DNA of 64,000 bases, taken from NCBI GenBank assembly GCA_020635055.1, contig JACKAN010000009.1:62001-126000 (forward strand). The letters run 5' to 3'. The stretch is from Pseudobdellovibrionaceae bacterium (lineage in GTDB: Bacteria > Bdellovibrionota > Bdellovibrionia > Bdellovibrionales > UBA1609). This document shows positions 36,075-43,933 of this stretch, piece by piece. Position 1 is the stretch's first letter, and every line of letters starts with the position of its first letter. The notes under the pieces were generated by a model. That model saw nothing but the letters and a program-made list of their open reading frames with translations. It ran no database searches and was not told the origin of the DNA. A program made the translations under genes and the position numbers.

Positions 36075-36340
36075 ATGAAGATTAAAAAAAAGATTTTACA
36101 AGAGCAAAAGTCCGCATAGAGTTCACTCCTGCTGGAATGCTAAAAACTTTGAGGGAATTGCAGGTGATGACACAAAAAGAACTAGCTGAAAAAGCTGGAT
36201 TGACTCAACCTAATATTTCCACCATGGAATGTGGGACCAGTCAAATTGGCAGAGATCGAGCTTTAAAACTGGCTTTTGCTTTGAAAACACATCCTGCAGT
36301 GATTCTCTTTCCTGACTTTGATAGCTCAACTATAGCCTGA
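36075..36340 (+). pseudogene. XRE-family antitoxin, frameshifted in an A8 run
   Basis: The natural start is the ATG at 36075 (AAGGA upstream), giving MKIKKK, but the frame then shifts at the A8 tract 36084-36091 and hits a stop at 36117. The helix-turn-helix continues in another frame (about 36086-36340): RIEFTPAGMLKTLRELQ, QKELAEKAGLTQPNIS, and THPAVILFPDF, as in antitoxins paired with this toxin. Nine A's would restore one reading frame. A short form could start at ATG 36137. Either a true mutation, a sequencing error, or RNA-polymerase slippage. Confidence 0.7.
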
Positions 36341-36569
36341 TATTTACCTTGAGCCTCAATATCGTTCTCCGGGCATTGGCCGACAAGTCATGATTGAATG
36401 TGGGGAAAAATTAAATACTCTAGGAATTGAATCAATTGAGATTTGTGTTTTTAAACATAACAAGATTGCCAGACGGCTTGTTGAGTTATTTAAATCGCGA
36501 ATGTTGATGTTTAGGCTAACACCAGGTAATTTTTTAATTATAAGATCGCCCACTTTTCATAACAAATGA
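36336..36569 (+). pseudogene. GNAT acetyltransferase remnant
   Basis: An open frame of about 77 residues without a proper start encodes the C-terminal half of a GNAT protein: YLEPQYRSPGIGRQVM (acetyl-CoA motif A) followed by GIESIEICVFKHNKIARRLV. The N-terminal half is missing and the end is diverged. It overlaps the antitoxin stop. Relic left by rearrangement in the accessory region. Confidence 0.6.
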
Positions 36570-36799
36570 ATATAAACCTAATAAAAATATATTATATATG
36601 TTCCCCCATCTTATTAAAATAATCTCAACAGAATATTGTAAGAAACAATAATAAATGAATTGCTAAATACACTCTATAATGTTAAGAGTCTGCAGAATCT
36701 TGGGGGAAACCAAGAAACAACTGAGAATTATTGGTTTTGAGCGAGCATATATCTCGTTCAATTTGTAAGGTACAGAACTTAATAACAATGGAGTATAGT

Positions 36800-37165
36800 A
36801 TGAAAAAAGCAATCCTAGGACTATTTGTATTCGCTTTCTCATCTTTGTCTATGGCGAATGAAACTATCATTACTTGTAAAGGTATGAACACTGGTGGCGC
36901 ACTGGTAAAACAATTAATTGTTGAGAAAGAGACGTCTGGTCTTGTTGTAAAAGCCGAGTCTTATGCTGGTGAGGGCTTAAATGAAGTTAATATCCTAAAA
37001 TCTATTTCGACTCCGACAGCAACTAAATTGATCTTAGAAACAAACGTTGGTGCTAAAACAAGTTTAGTAATGTCTGGAAAACAAGCTGTAATGCTTTATG
37101 AGGCTGAGACAATTGATGACTTAGATGAGAATGGTGCATCTATTGAATTCCTCACTTGTAAATAA
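36800..37165 (+). CDS. Small secreted protein
   Basis: A 121-residue protein with signal peptide MKKAILGLFVFAFSSLSMA, two cysteines (ITCKG near the mature N-terminus and the final TCK) that may form one disulfide, and a beta-rich body. ATG 36800 has GGAG six bases upstream. TATAAT lies at 36675-36680; if used, the ~115-base leader contains two hairpins (CTTGG...CCAAG and GAGCGAG...CTCGTTC). Function unknown. Confidence 0.65.
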   Translation: MKKAILGLFVFAFSSLSMANETIITCKGMNTGGALVKQLIVEKETSGLVVKAESYAGEGLNEVNILKSISTPTATKLILETNVGAKTSLVMSGKQAVMLYEAETIDDLDENGASIEFLTCK

Positions 37166-37352
37166 TTTCTTATTTAAATACAGAAAAAAAACAAACCGCC
37201 AAGCCCTATTTGTGTATTAGCAAGGACCAAAGGGCTTTGGCCCTACTGTTTCATAAGTAGCATGGGTGTGAGTCTATTTAAGATTATAGAAATAAATTGG
37301 AATTCTTACTGCTTTTTATTATTTGTAGAAGCAGCGATTTGATCTGCTCTTT

Positions 37353-37472
37353 ATGAAAAAACTAGAAATATTTTTCAGTGAGGTTGGCTTTTCAGATTAT
37401 CAACTTATCTCTCATCCTGAAAATCCTGAATGTAAAGAAGAGTTAATTTTAAAATTGGAGACAGCCCCATGA
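37353..37472 (+). CDS. 39-codon ORF overlapping the DUF952-GNAT gene
   Basis: MKKLEIFFSEVGFSDYQLIS and a further 19 residues, ending in TGA that overlaps the next ATG (ATGA). No RBS is seen. It reads like the C-terminal end of a larger protein, so it may be a gene remnant or a translational coupling leader. Confidence 0.3.
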   Translation: MKKLEIFFSEVGFSDYQLISHPENPECKEELILKLETAP

Positions 37473-38323
37473 GAACTATTTTTCATATAGCAACCAAGCA
37501 GGATTGGGAGACGGCGAAAACTAAAGGGCATTACAGGGTTGACTCTTTAAATGTGGAGGGCTTCATTCATCTTTCCCGCCCTCATCAAGTTTTAAACGTG
37601 GCTAATTTTCTATTTAAGAACCAAAGGAACTTGCTTTTACTTCAGGTTAACCAAGAATTAGTTACTGCACCTATTAAGTATGAAGGTGATAAAGACAACA
37701 AATTCCCTCACCTCTACGGGCCGCTCAATCTTGATGCCGTAGTTGGTATATTTAACTTTGAAGAAAACAAAGATGGTTTTTCACTTCCTACTATTTTTGA
37801 TATGGTTGGTGATACTTGCGTTCGACCAGGGTGCCTTGGTGACGAAGCTGAGATTACCAATGTTCATACACACGCATGGCAACAATCCTATAAAGGAATA
37901 GTTCCTGACAGTTATTTGGATTCTCGACCCTTATCTTTTCGTTCCCGTTTAGTTTGGTGGAAATCTGTAGTCGAAAAGAAAACTTCGGCAAAAGTTTTTG
38001 TTGCTGAGTCTGCACAAAATGGAATCATTGGTTTTTGTGCTGTTGAACCCGCTCGTGATGAAGAACTCAAAAGCTACGGTGAAATTAGTGCCATTTATTG
38101 TTTGAACGAATTTAAAAATAAAGGTATCGGCGCTTCTCTATTCCACAGAGGTCATGCACATCTTAAAAGTAAAAATATGTCGAAAATTTACCTTTGGATT
38201 TTAAAAGACAATCCCACAATCTCATTTTATGAAAAGATGGGGGGAAAAAGAATGAAAAAAGAAAAAAGCATCGTCTTAGGAAAACCACTTGTTGAGGTTG
38301 TTTATGAGTGGGCTGATCAATAA
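37469..38323 (+). CDS. DUF952-GNAT fusion protein
   Basis: A 284-residue two-domain protein. Residues 1-110 are DUF952 (TIFHIATKQDWETAKTKGHY, GFIHLSRPHQVLNVANFLF, FPHLYGPLNLDAV). Residues ~120-280 are a GNAT acetyltransferase (ITNVHTHAWQQSYKGIVPD, EISAIYCLNEFKNKGIGASL, NPTISFYEKMGGKRM). The two are usually separate proteins. Substrates unknown. Confidence 0.8.
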   Translation: MRTIFHIATKQDWETAKTKGHYRVDSLNVEGFIHLSRPHQVLNVANFLFKNQRNLLLLQVNQELVTAPIKYEGDKDNKFPHLYGPLNLDAVVGIFNFEENKDGFSLPTIFDMVGDTCVRPGCLGDEAEITNVHTHAWQQSYKGIVPDSYLDSRPLSFRSRLVWWKSVVEKKTSAKVFVAESAQNGIIGFCAVEPARDEELKSYGEISAIYCLNEFKNKGIGASLFHRGHAHLKSKNMSKIYLWILKDNPTISFYEKMGGKRMKKEKSIVLGKPLVEVVYEWADQ

Positions 38324-38613
38324 TGCGACTAATGCGGCTTTCTGAATAGCCATCATTTAGATACGACCACGGAGTTTTGAGTATAAGTAAAGCATCACAC
38401 CCCCTACCCTTATCTCTCATATTTGACGCGGGCTTTGCCTTACAGAACCGGTGTGGTGACTGCCCATGGATGCCACTTCCTGAAAATATTTCTTAATGAC
38501 ATAGCCTAGAAGGCCTTTAATTTGCTTATAATGATTCTTTAATAACGGCATCTACTTTGCTCAATTACAGCTTAAGCTCAATTACGAGCCAGTGTTTGTA
38601 GGTATGAAAAGTT

Positions 38614-39786
38614 ATGAAGGCCCTATTGATGTTCGTAGTTTTTTTTGTAAGTTTGCCAGTGTTTGCCGTATCATCAAGATCCTCTGATTCTTTCTATGGT
38701 AAGCGAGGAATGAAGTCCTTAAACCTTAACCCATTATTAGCTAATCCAACTTCTGCCACTTCGGACATAAAGAATTCTTTATTAGAGGGTGTAGATTCAG
38801 AGTTTGAAACTAGCACGGCTTTACAGTGGCCACCTCTGCCAAGAGCTTGGTTAGAATATGCTTCCACTGAATACATTACGTCGAATACATTCTTAGGTTT
38901 TAAAGCAAATCCCTTTCTTTTCAGTTTTAAATCCACAGTGGCAGCAAAATTAAGTTATGATTTTAAATATCAAGTTAAATCCAGTTTTGTGGTGATCACA
39001 TCTAGAAATATTAACTCTGAAAACAGTAAAAGCTTATTTAAATTTGATCAAGGTAGCATGAAGTCCTACCTCACAGTTTCTGAAAGTACACCTATGGTAG
39101 GTTTATGTATTTACGAAGTCCAATTTGCCTACGACAAGGGATCTGCATTTAATTTTGAAATTTTGGGTAGTGGACAAAATTTAAACAAGGGAAAAATTGA
39201 AAGTATTACGAACACTCATTTTTCAAACTTTTTTCAAATTAAAGCAGATCCTTCAGAGACGGAGAGAACAAATTCTTCATCCTTATATTCCATCGATAAT
39301 TATAAGGATAAATGCAATCGAATTTACAAACGAAAAATAGAACAGCAGGTAAATACAGATATTTCTAAGCAAATAATGAGCTTAGTATTTCATAACCATC
39401 CAAAAAGCCAATGCACTCCAGATTTAGAAACGACTGACCTTGCTGGCGACCCTACTTGTAAGGATTGGTTTAATTCTGAAGTGCATCCTATGGTACAAAA
39501 AATGACTGTTCCTCGATGTGTATTAAAAGCTGGTGGCATCCACGCTTGCGAATTACGAGCAAAAGCTGAAGATATTTCTTGCCCATTATATGTAAATTCT
39601 GATGATTCTTATTCGGATGTTCCCATAAATAGAGCTTCAAAAATAATTACTACTCGGGACACTTTATTTCCCAATTATGCCTGTGACGAAAAAGCACATT
39701 TAACATGTGAACTAATATCCAAACCCACTTTTATTGGTAAAATTCAATTGGGAACAGCCAAGGCTCGATGTAGAAAACAAACTTAA
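38614..39786 (+). CDS. Secreted cysteine-containing hypothetical protein
   Basis: A 390-residue protein with signal peptide MKALLMFVVFFVSLPVFA. The C-terminal third holds about nine cysteines (QCTPDLE, DPTCKDWF, RCVLKAGGIHACEL, ISCPLY, YACDEKAHLTCEL), suggesting disulfides outside the cytoplasm. No domain recognised. Upstream, a 10-base direct repeat (GCTCAATTAC at 38559 and 38576, 17 bases apart) may be a regulator site; TATAAT lies at about 38527. Confidence 0.6.
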   Translation: MKALLMFVVFFVSLPVFAVSSRSSDSFYGKRGMKSLNLNPLLANPTSATSDIKNSLLEGVDSEFETSTALQWPPLPRAWLEYASTEYITSNTFLGFKANPFLFSFKSTVAAKLSYDFKYQVKSSFVVITSRNINSENSKSLFKFDQGSMKSYLTVSESTPMVGLCIYEVQFAYDKGSAFNFEILGSGQNLNKGKIESITNTHFSNFFQIKADPSETERTNSSSLYSIDNYKDKCNRIYKRKIEQQVNTDISKQIMSLVFHNHPKSQCTPDLETTDLAGDPTCKDWFNSEVHPMVQKMTVPRCVLKAGGIHACELRAKAEDISCPLYVNSDDSYSDVPINRASKIITTRDTLFPNYACDEKAHLTCELISKPTFIGKIQLGTAKARCRKQT

Positions 39787-39796
39787 TCTAAATAAT

Positions 39797-39871
39797 TTAT
39801 TTTGATTTTAAAATAAAACGGAATACTTTTTCTAAGCGTTTCTTTAATGGAAATTTTTTAGCTGGCTTCAT
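39797..39871 (-). CDS. 24-residue basic peptide ORF
   Basis: A short frame encoding MKPAKKFPLKKRLEKVFRFI plus four residues, with ten basic residues. It has an excellent RBS (AAGGAG, six bases before the ATG), which is why I list it. It lies alone on the minus strand, just past the end of the secreted-protein gene. It could be a small regulatory or membrane-active peptide, or chance. Confidence 0.35.
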   Translation of the reverse strand: MKPAKKFPLKKRLEKVFRFILKSK

Positions 39872-40035
39872 AGAGGGCTCCTTAAATAATTGATTGGACT
39901 GTCGATAAAGTCCTATCAAGATTTGTACCCATTTTATTAACTACCAAATACAGAAATTATTATGTTGTTTCATAGACTTAACTTTTGGAATATCTGAAAA
40001 ACATGTGTTTATTTCATAAAAGAGACGTAAATTGT

Positions 40036-40884
40036 TTACGCCAACAACACGTCCAACCAAGTCCAAGCCTCATGAGGAATTAAATCTCTAGGAGTCATTA
40101 AACCGGTGCGAAGTCCACCCTCTGGACAGCTTGTACCCTCGAATAATTTTTCGCCTAAGGGTAATAATTGAGTGGCCAGCTCGAAGGCTTTGCTATTGTT
40201 GGCTCTCATTACCTCTATTACCTCTTGAAGGGTAACATGGGGGATACTGTCATCCCAACAATCGTAATCGGTTACAAAACAACAAGGTAAATAAGATAAA
40301 CTTGCTTCACGGGCCAATGCGTATTCTGGAAAGTGAGTCATGCCAATAATATCGGCTCCCATTTGGCGATAAGAGTTAGATTCGGCTTTGGTAGAAAAGT
40401 AGGGGCCTTCAATGCAAACATAAGTCTGACCAAAATGATTGTCCCATTTTTTGTTTTTACAAATCTCTTGTGTCTTTTTACTCATGACTTCACAAATAGG
40501 CTTAGCTAATGATATATGTCCAACAATTCCATTGCCAAGAAAGCTGTGTTTACGAATTCCCTTTGTGCGATCGATATACTGATGGGGAACTACCATATCA
40601 CCTGGTTTAAATTCCTTGCGTAAGCTGCCGACAGCAGAAAATGAAATGATGGCCTTGGCTCCATATTTTTTTAATGCAAAAATATTGGCTCTATAATTTA
40701 ACTCAGAGGGTAAATCCTCATGATTTTCGCCATGGCGTGAAAGGAATAAACACTCAATATTATTTATTTTAACTCTTTTAATTCCAGATGAAGATTTTCC
40801 AAAGGGGGTTTGCCTGTCTAAGTCTTCAATTGTTTCAAAAGCTTCAAACTTTTCAAAACCAGACCCGCCTATAATTGCAAACAT
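40036..40884 (-). CDS. mtnP: S-methyl-5'-thioadenosine phosphorylase
   Basis: Splits methylthioadenosine (and often 5'-deoxyadenosine) with phosphate into adenine and the sugar phosphate. About 282 residues. MFAIIGGSGFE, FLSRHGENHEDLPSELNYRA, SFSAVGSLRKEFKPGDMVVP, IEGPYFSTKAESNSYRQMGA and IGMTHFPEYALAREA fit the family. I chose ATG 40884 with GGGGGA four bases upstream. A 10-bp perfect hairpin sits 50 bases upstream. Partner genes mtnA and an aldolase are 6-8 kb away. Confidence 0.92.
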   Translation of the reverse strand: MFAIIGGSGFEKFEAFETIEDLDRQTPFGKSSSGIKRVKINNIECLFLSRHGENHEDLPSELNYRANIFALKKYGAKAIISFSAVGSLRKEFKPGDMVVPHQYIDRTKGIRKHSFLGNGIVGHISLAKPICEVMSKKTQEICKNKKWDNHFGQTYVCIEGPYFSTKAESNSYRQMGADIIGMTHFPEYALAREASLSYLPCCFVTDYDCWDDSIPHVTLQEVIEVMRANNSKAFELATQLLPLGEKLFEGTSCPEGGLRTGLMTPRDLIPHEAWTWLDVLLA

Positions 40885-40933
40885 ATAATCCCCCACTGAA
40901 ATTAATTTTTACTACGAGCTTGTTATCCCAATT

Positions 40934-40964
40934 CCCTGGCTCAAAGTAAATAAATGAGCCAGGG
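40934..40964. promoter_or_regulatory. Perfect inverted repeat upstream of mtnP
   Basis: CCCTGGCTCA and TGAGCCAGGG form a 10-bp perfect stem around an 11-base AT loop, 50 bases before the mtnP ATG. No gene reads into it from the left and there is no T-run directly after it, so operator or leader hairpin is more likely than terminator. Confidence 0.5.
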
Positions 40965-41088
40965 CGACAGGTGACTTTTTATCGTCTGAGGACCTTTAGT
41001 TTAAATCACTAAACAATGTCTAGTTCGAAGTCAGTGGATAGAATTTTTAAGCACTTAAATTACTATGGTTTGAGTATGGTAAATCCAT

Positions 41089-41165
41089 GTATTAAACACA
41101 ATCTCACAAGTTAAAAAGGCTCTCTGCTTGTCTTTTTAACTTGTGCGTAATATAAACGACCCTTC
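41089..41165 (+). repeat. 77-bp direct repeat, left copy
   Basis: Identical in 73 of 77 positions, without gaps, to 42067-42143. This copy also forms an exact 13-bp stem-loop (ACAAGTTAAAAAG with CTTTTTAACTTGT); the four differences in the right copy destroy that stem. It lies in the 367-base non-coding stretch between mtnP and the secreted-protein gene. Confidence 0.9.
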
Positions 41166-41251
41166 ACTTGATTTACATAGTAATGAGTAATTCTCCGCTT
41201 TTGTAGTGGGTCTACTTTGCCTAAGAATTGCTATTTAAAATTAGAGTAATT

Positions 41252-42067
41252 ATGAGTTTGAAATCTAGTTTATTATTTATAACAAAAACCACTATATTTC
41301 TTCTTTCTGTGCCCGTTTATGCTGTTTCACCAATTGGATTACAAGGTAGAAAAATTTTATGTAGTGGAATTCTTGAAAATGGCACATTATATCCAAATTT
41401 AGTTGAATTTGTTGAAAATAAAAACGGGAAACCTTTTGCAGAACTAGAAAGAAATATGAGGGCTTCTTGGGACCCCTCTCAATTCACAGATCCCAATAAA
41501 CATAATCCAAATGAATACTTGTATTTAGTTCACGGAATATTAGATAGACGAGAATTTAATATAAAAATGAGTCGCTCATTCTTACTTGATGAAGAAAGTA
41601 AATGGTCCAAAATTAAGAGCTTAGTTTACAATCCGGATTTAATATCTGAAATCGATGGAATAAGTGCGTCGGTCATTAGCCAAGATCACTTCGCAACTTT
41701 TGCAAATTCAGGATACATTCTCGAAGCAGATTATGAAAATGTATATGCTACAAATGGCGGAGACATTGGAAGTGGATTAGGTGGAACTATTGAACATTTA
41801 GAAAAACTAAATGAAGCCTTTGGGATTATGTCTCCACAAGATATTCTACAAAAGAAGGTAATTTATCATAATGAGGTTAAGCTTGCTGGAACTTCAATAA
41901 ATGGGATCAAAATAAAAGTGATTGGTATATTTATAAAATATTTAAAACCTGATGAATTCTCAATTCCAAATGAAAGACTTAAGGAGTTTACTCAATTGGC
42001 AAAAGAGCGGAATTTGCCCATTGTTTATATACATGATGAAACTAGCTTGAAACCAAGGCCCTATTAG
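41252..42067 (+). CDS. Secreted hypothetical protein between direct repeats
   Basis: A 271-residue protein with signal peptide (SLLFITKTTIFLLSVPVYA). The body contains YLYLVHGILDRREFNIKMSR and a C-terminal PIVYIHDETSLKPRPY. No domain recognised; the HG and the regular alpha/beta pattern could suit an enzyme or effector but that is a guess. I chose ATG 41252 (AGAG upstream). The gene lies entirely between two 77-bp repeats; its stop codon touches the right one. Confidence 0.6.
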   Translation: MSLKSSLLFITKTTIFLLSVPVYAVSPIGLQGRKILCSGILENGTLYPNLVEFVENKNGKPFAELERNMRASWDPSQFTDPNKHNPNEYLYLVHGILDRREFNIKMSRSFLLDEESKWSKIKSLVYNPDLISEIDGISASVISQDHFATFANSGYILEADYENVYATNGGDIGSGLGGTIEHLEKLNEAFGIMSPQDILQKKVIYHNEVKLAGTSINGIKIKVIGIFIKYLKPDEFSIPNERLKEFTQLAKERNLPIVYIHDETSLKPRPY

Positions 42068-42143
42068 TATTAAACACAATCTCACAAGTTAAAAAGGCTC
42101 TCTGCTTGTCTTTTCCGCCTGTGCGTAATATAAACGACCCTTC
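42067..42143 (+). repeat. 77-bp direct repeat, right copy
   Basis: Right copy of the repeat at 41089-41165, beginning on the last base of the secreted-protein stop codon. The changes TAACTT to CCGCCT break the stem seen in the left copy. It is followed within 25 bases by the ABC-F start. Confidence 0.9.
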
Positions 42144-42168
42144 TCTAAAAATAGCAAAGGAATGAGAC

Positions 42169-43761
42169 GTGATAAGCACTTCTGAATTGAGTTTAAGGTT
42201 TGGTGGTCGAGTACTATTTGATGAAGTGAATGTTAAATTTACACCTGGAAATTGCTATGGACTCCTGGGTGCCAATGGTGCGGGAAAATCTACTTTTTTG
42301 AAAATTCTTTCAGGAGAAATTGAGCCCTCTACGGGGGCTGTGCAAATGGATCCCAAATTGCGCCTATCCATTCTTAAACAAGATCATTTTGAATTTGATG
42401 AAGAAACTGTTTTGAATACCGTTCTTATGGGGAACCATAAACTGTTTAATATCATGAACGAAAAAAATGCCCTTTATGCTAAACCCGATTTTTCGGAGAA
42501 AGACGGAATTAAAGCCTCTGAATTGGAAATTGAGTTTGCAGAAATGAATGGCTATGAGGCTGAGTCAGAAGCCGGCATTCTCCTGGCCGGGCTTGGTGTT
42601 CCCGTTGAAAATAATGAAAAACTTGTGAAAGAATTGGATGGAAGCCTTAAGGTGAAAGTTCTATTGGCTCAAGCCTTGTTTGGCCAGCCAGATATTTTGC
42701 TTTTAGATGAACCTACAAATCATCTGGATATTTATGCCATACAGTGGCTTGAAGATTTTTTGTTAAATTTTAGTAATACAGTGATTGTTGTTAGCCATGA
42801 TCGTTACTTTATGAATAAGGTTTGCACTCATATTGCTGACATTGATTATGGGAAAATCACCACTTATACAGGTAACTATGAATTTTGGCGTCAATCCAGT
42901 GAGCTGGCGCAAAAATTAAAATCCGATCAAAATAAAAAAGCAGAGGCCAAAGCTGAAGAACTAAAGCAATTTATTGCTCGTTTTAGTGCCAATGCTTCGA
43001 AGTCAAAGCAAGCCACTTCTAGACAAAAACAATTAGAAAAATTAGAAATTAAAGATATGCCTGTCTCAACTCGGCGCTACCCCTATGTGGGTTTTATTTC
43101 CGAGCGGGAAGCTGGAAATGATATTTTAACTGTCGATAAAATTTCTAAATCTATTGAAGGCGAGCTGATGTTAAAAGACATTAGTTTTCAAGTAAAAAAG
43201 GGTGACAAGATCGCCATTCTTGGAAAAAACGATGTAGCTAAGACCGCTCTTTTTGAAGTATTATCTGGGGAAGACTCACCCGATTCGGGGCAAGTTATTT
43301 GGGGAACGACTATCACCCATAGTTACTTTCCCAGTGACAACTCAAAATATTTTGAAAACTCAACTGACAATTTAATTGATTGGTTAAGACAGTATTCTAA
43401 AGATAAAGACGAAACTTTTATTCGAGGTTTTTTAGGGAAGATGTTGTTTAGCCGAGACGAAGCTCTGAAAAGCACCAATGTTCTTTCGGGCGGCGAGAGA
43501 GTGCGTTGTGTACTCTCTAAAATGATGCTTTCAGGAGCCAATGTTTTATTGTTAGACAACCCCACCGCTCACTTGGATTTAGAATCTGTGACCGCTGTTA
43601 ATGATGGTATTCGCAAATTTGAAGGGACTGTTATATTTACGTCTCAGGATCATGAGTTTGTCCAATCTGTTGCTAATCGGATTATTGATATTGATGTTGT
43701 ATTGAAGCAGGATAAATATTCGACTTTTGATGAATACATTCAGAACTCTAAACAAGTCTAA
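42169..43761 (+). CDS. ABC-F family ATPase, YbiT-like
   Basis: A 530-residue soluble protein with two ABC nucleotide-binding domains and no membrane domain; ABC-F members act on ribosomes. Domain 1 has Walker A LLGANGAGKS and Walker B LLLDEPTNHLD with a degenerate signature (LDGSLKVKV), as in YbiT. Domain 2 has normal LSGGERVR but Walker A is GKNDVAKT, Walker B ends LLDNPTAHLD and the H-loop is SQD. GTG start with AAAGGA upstream. Confidence 0.88.
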   Translation: MISTSELSLRFGGRVLFDEVNVKFTPGNCYGLLGANGAGKSTFLKILSGEIEPSTGAVQMDPKLRLSILKQDHFEFDEETVLNTVLMGNHKLFNIMNEKNALYAKPDFSEKDGIKASELEIEFAEMNGYEAESEAGILLAGLGVPVENNEKLVKELDGSLKVKVLLAQALFGQPDILLLDEPTNHLDIYAIQWLEDFLLNFSNTVIVVSHDRYFMNKVCTHIADIDYGKITTYTGNYEFWRQSSELAQKLKSDQNKKAEAKAEELKQFIARFSANASKSKQATSRQKQLEKLEIKDMPVSTRRYPYVGFISEREAGNDILTVDKISKSIEGELMLKDISFQVKKGDKIAILGKNDVAKTALFEVLSGEDSPDSGQVIWGTTITHSYFPSDNSKYFENSTDNLIDWLRQYSKDKDETFIRGFLGKMLFSRDEALKSTNVLSGGERVRCVLSKMMLSGANVLLLDNPTAHLDLESVTAVNDGIRKFEGTVIFTSQDHEFVQSVANRIIDIDVVLKQDKYSTFDEYIQNSKQV

Positions 43762-43933
43762 ATTTTAGATTTTTCTTCATGAACAATGCTTACTGTTCTT
43801 CTTATTCTTATTTAATTCACATATTTTTTCTTTAAATAGAATAAACTACAAATTCATGATGCCAGATTTTAATAATAATGAGCTGAAACGAAATGTTGAT
43901 GGACGATGAGCTGTAAATGACGTAGATGTAGTT

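Noticed and set aside
38551..41220. Shared TCTACTTTGC before two secreted-protein genes as a common regulatory box
   Set aside because: Ten bases at different distances from the starts; chance cannot be excluded.
41089..42143. 77-bp repeats as integron attC sites bounding a gene cassette
   Set aside because: There is an inverted repeat, but the core sites do not match RYYYAAC/GTTRRRY, and no integrase is in the window.
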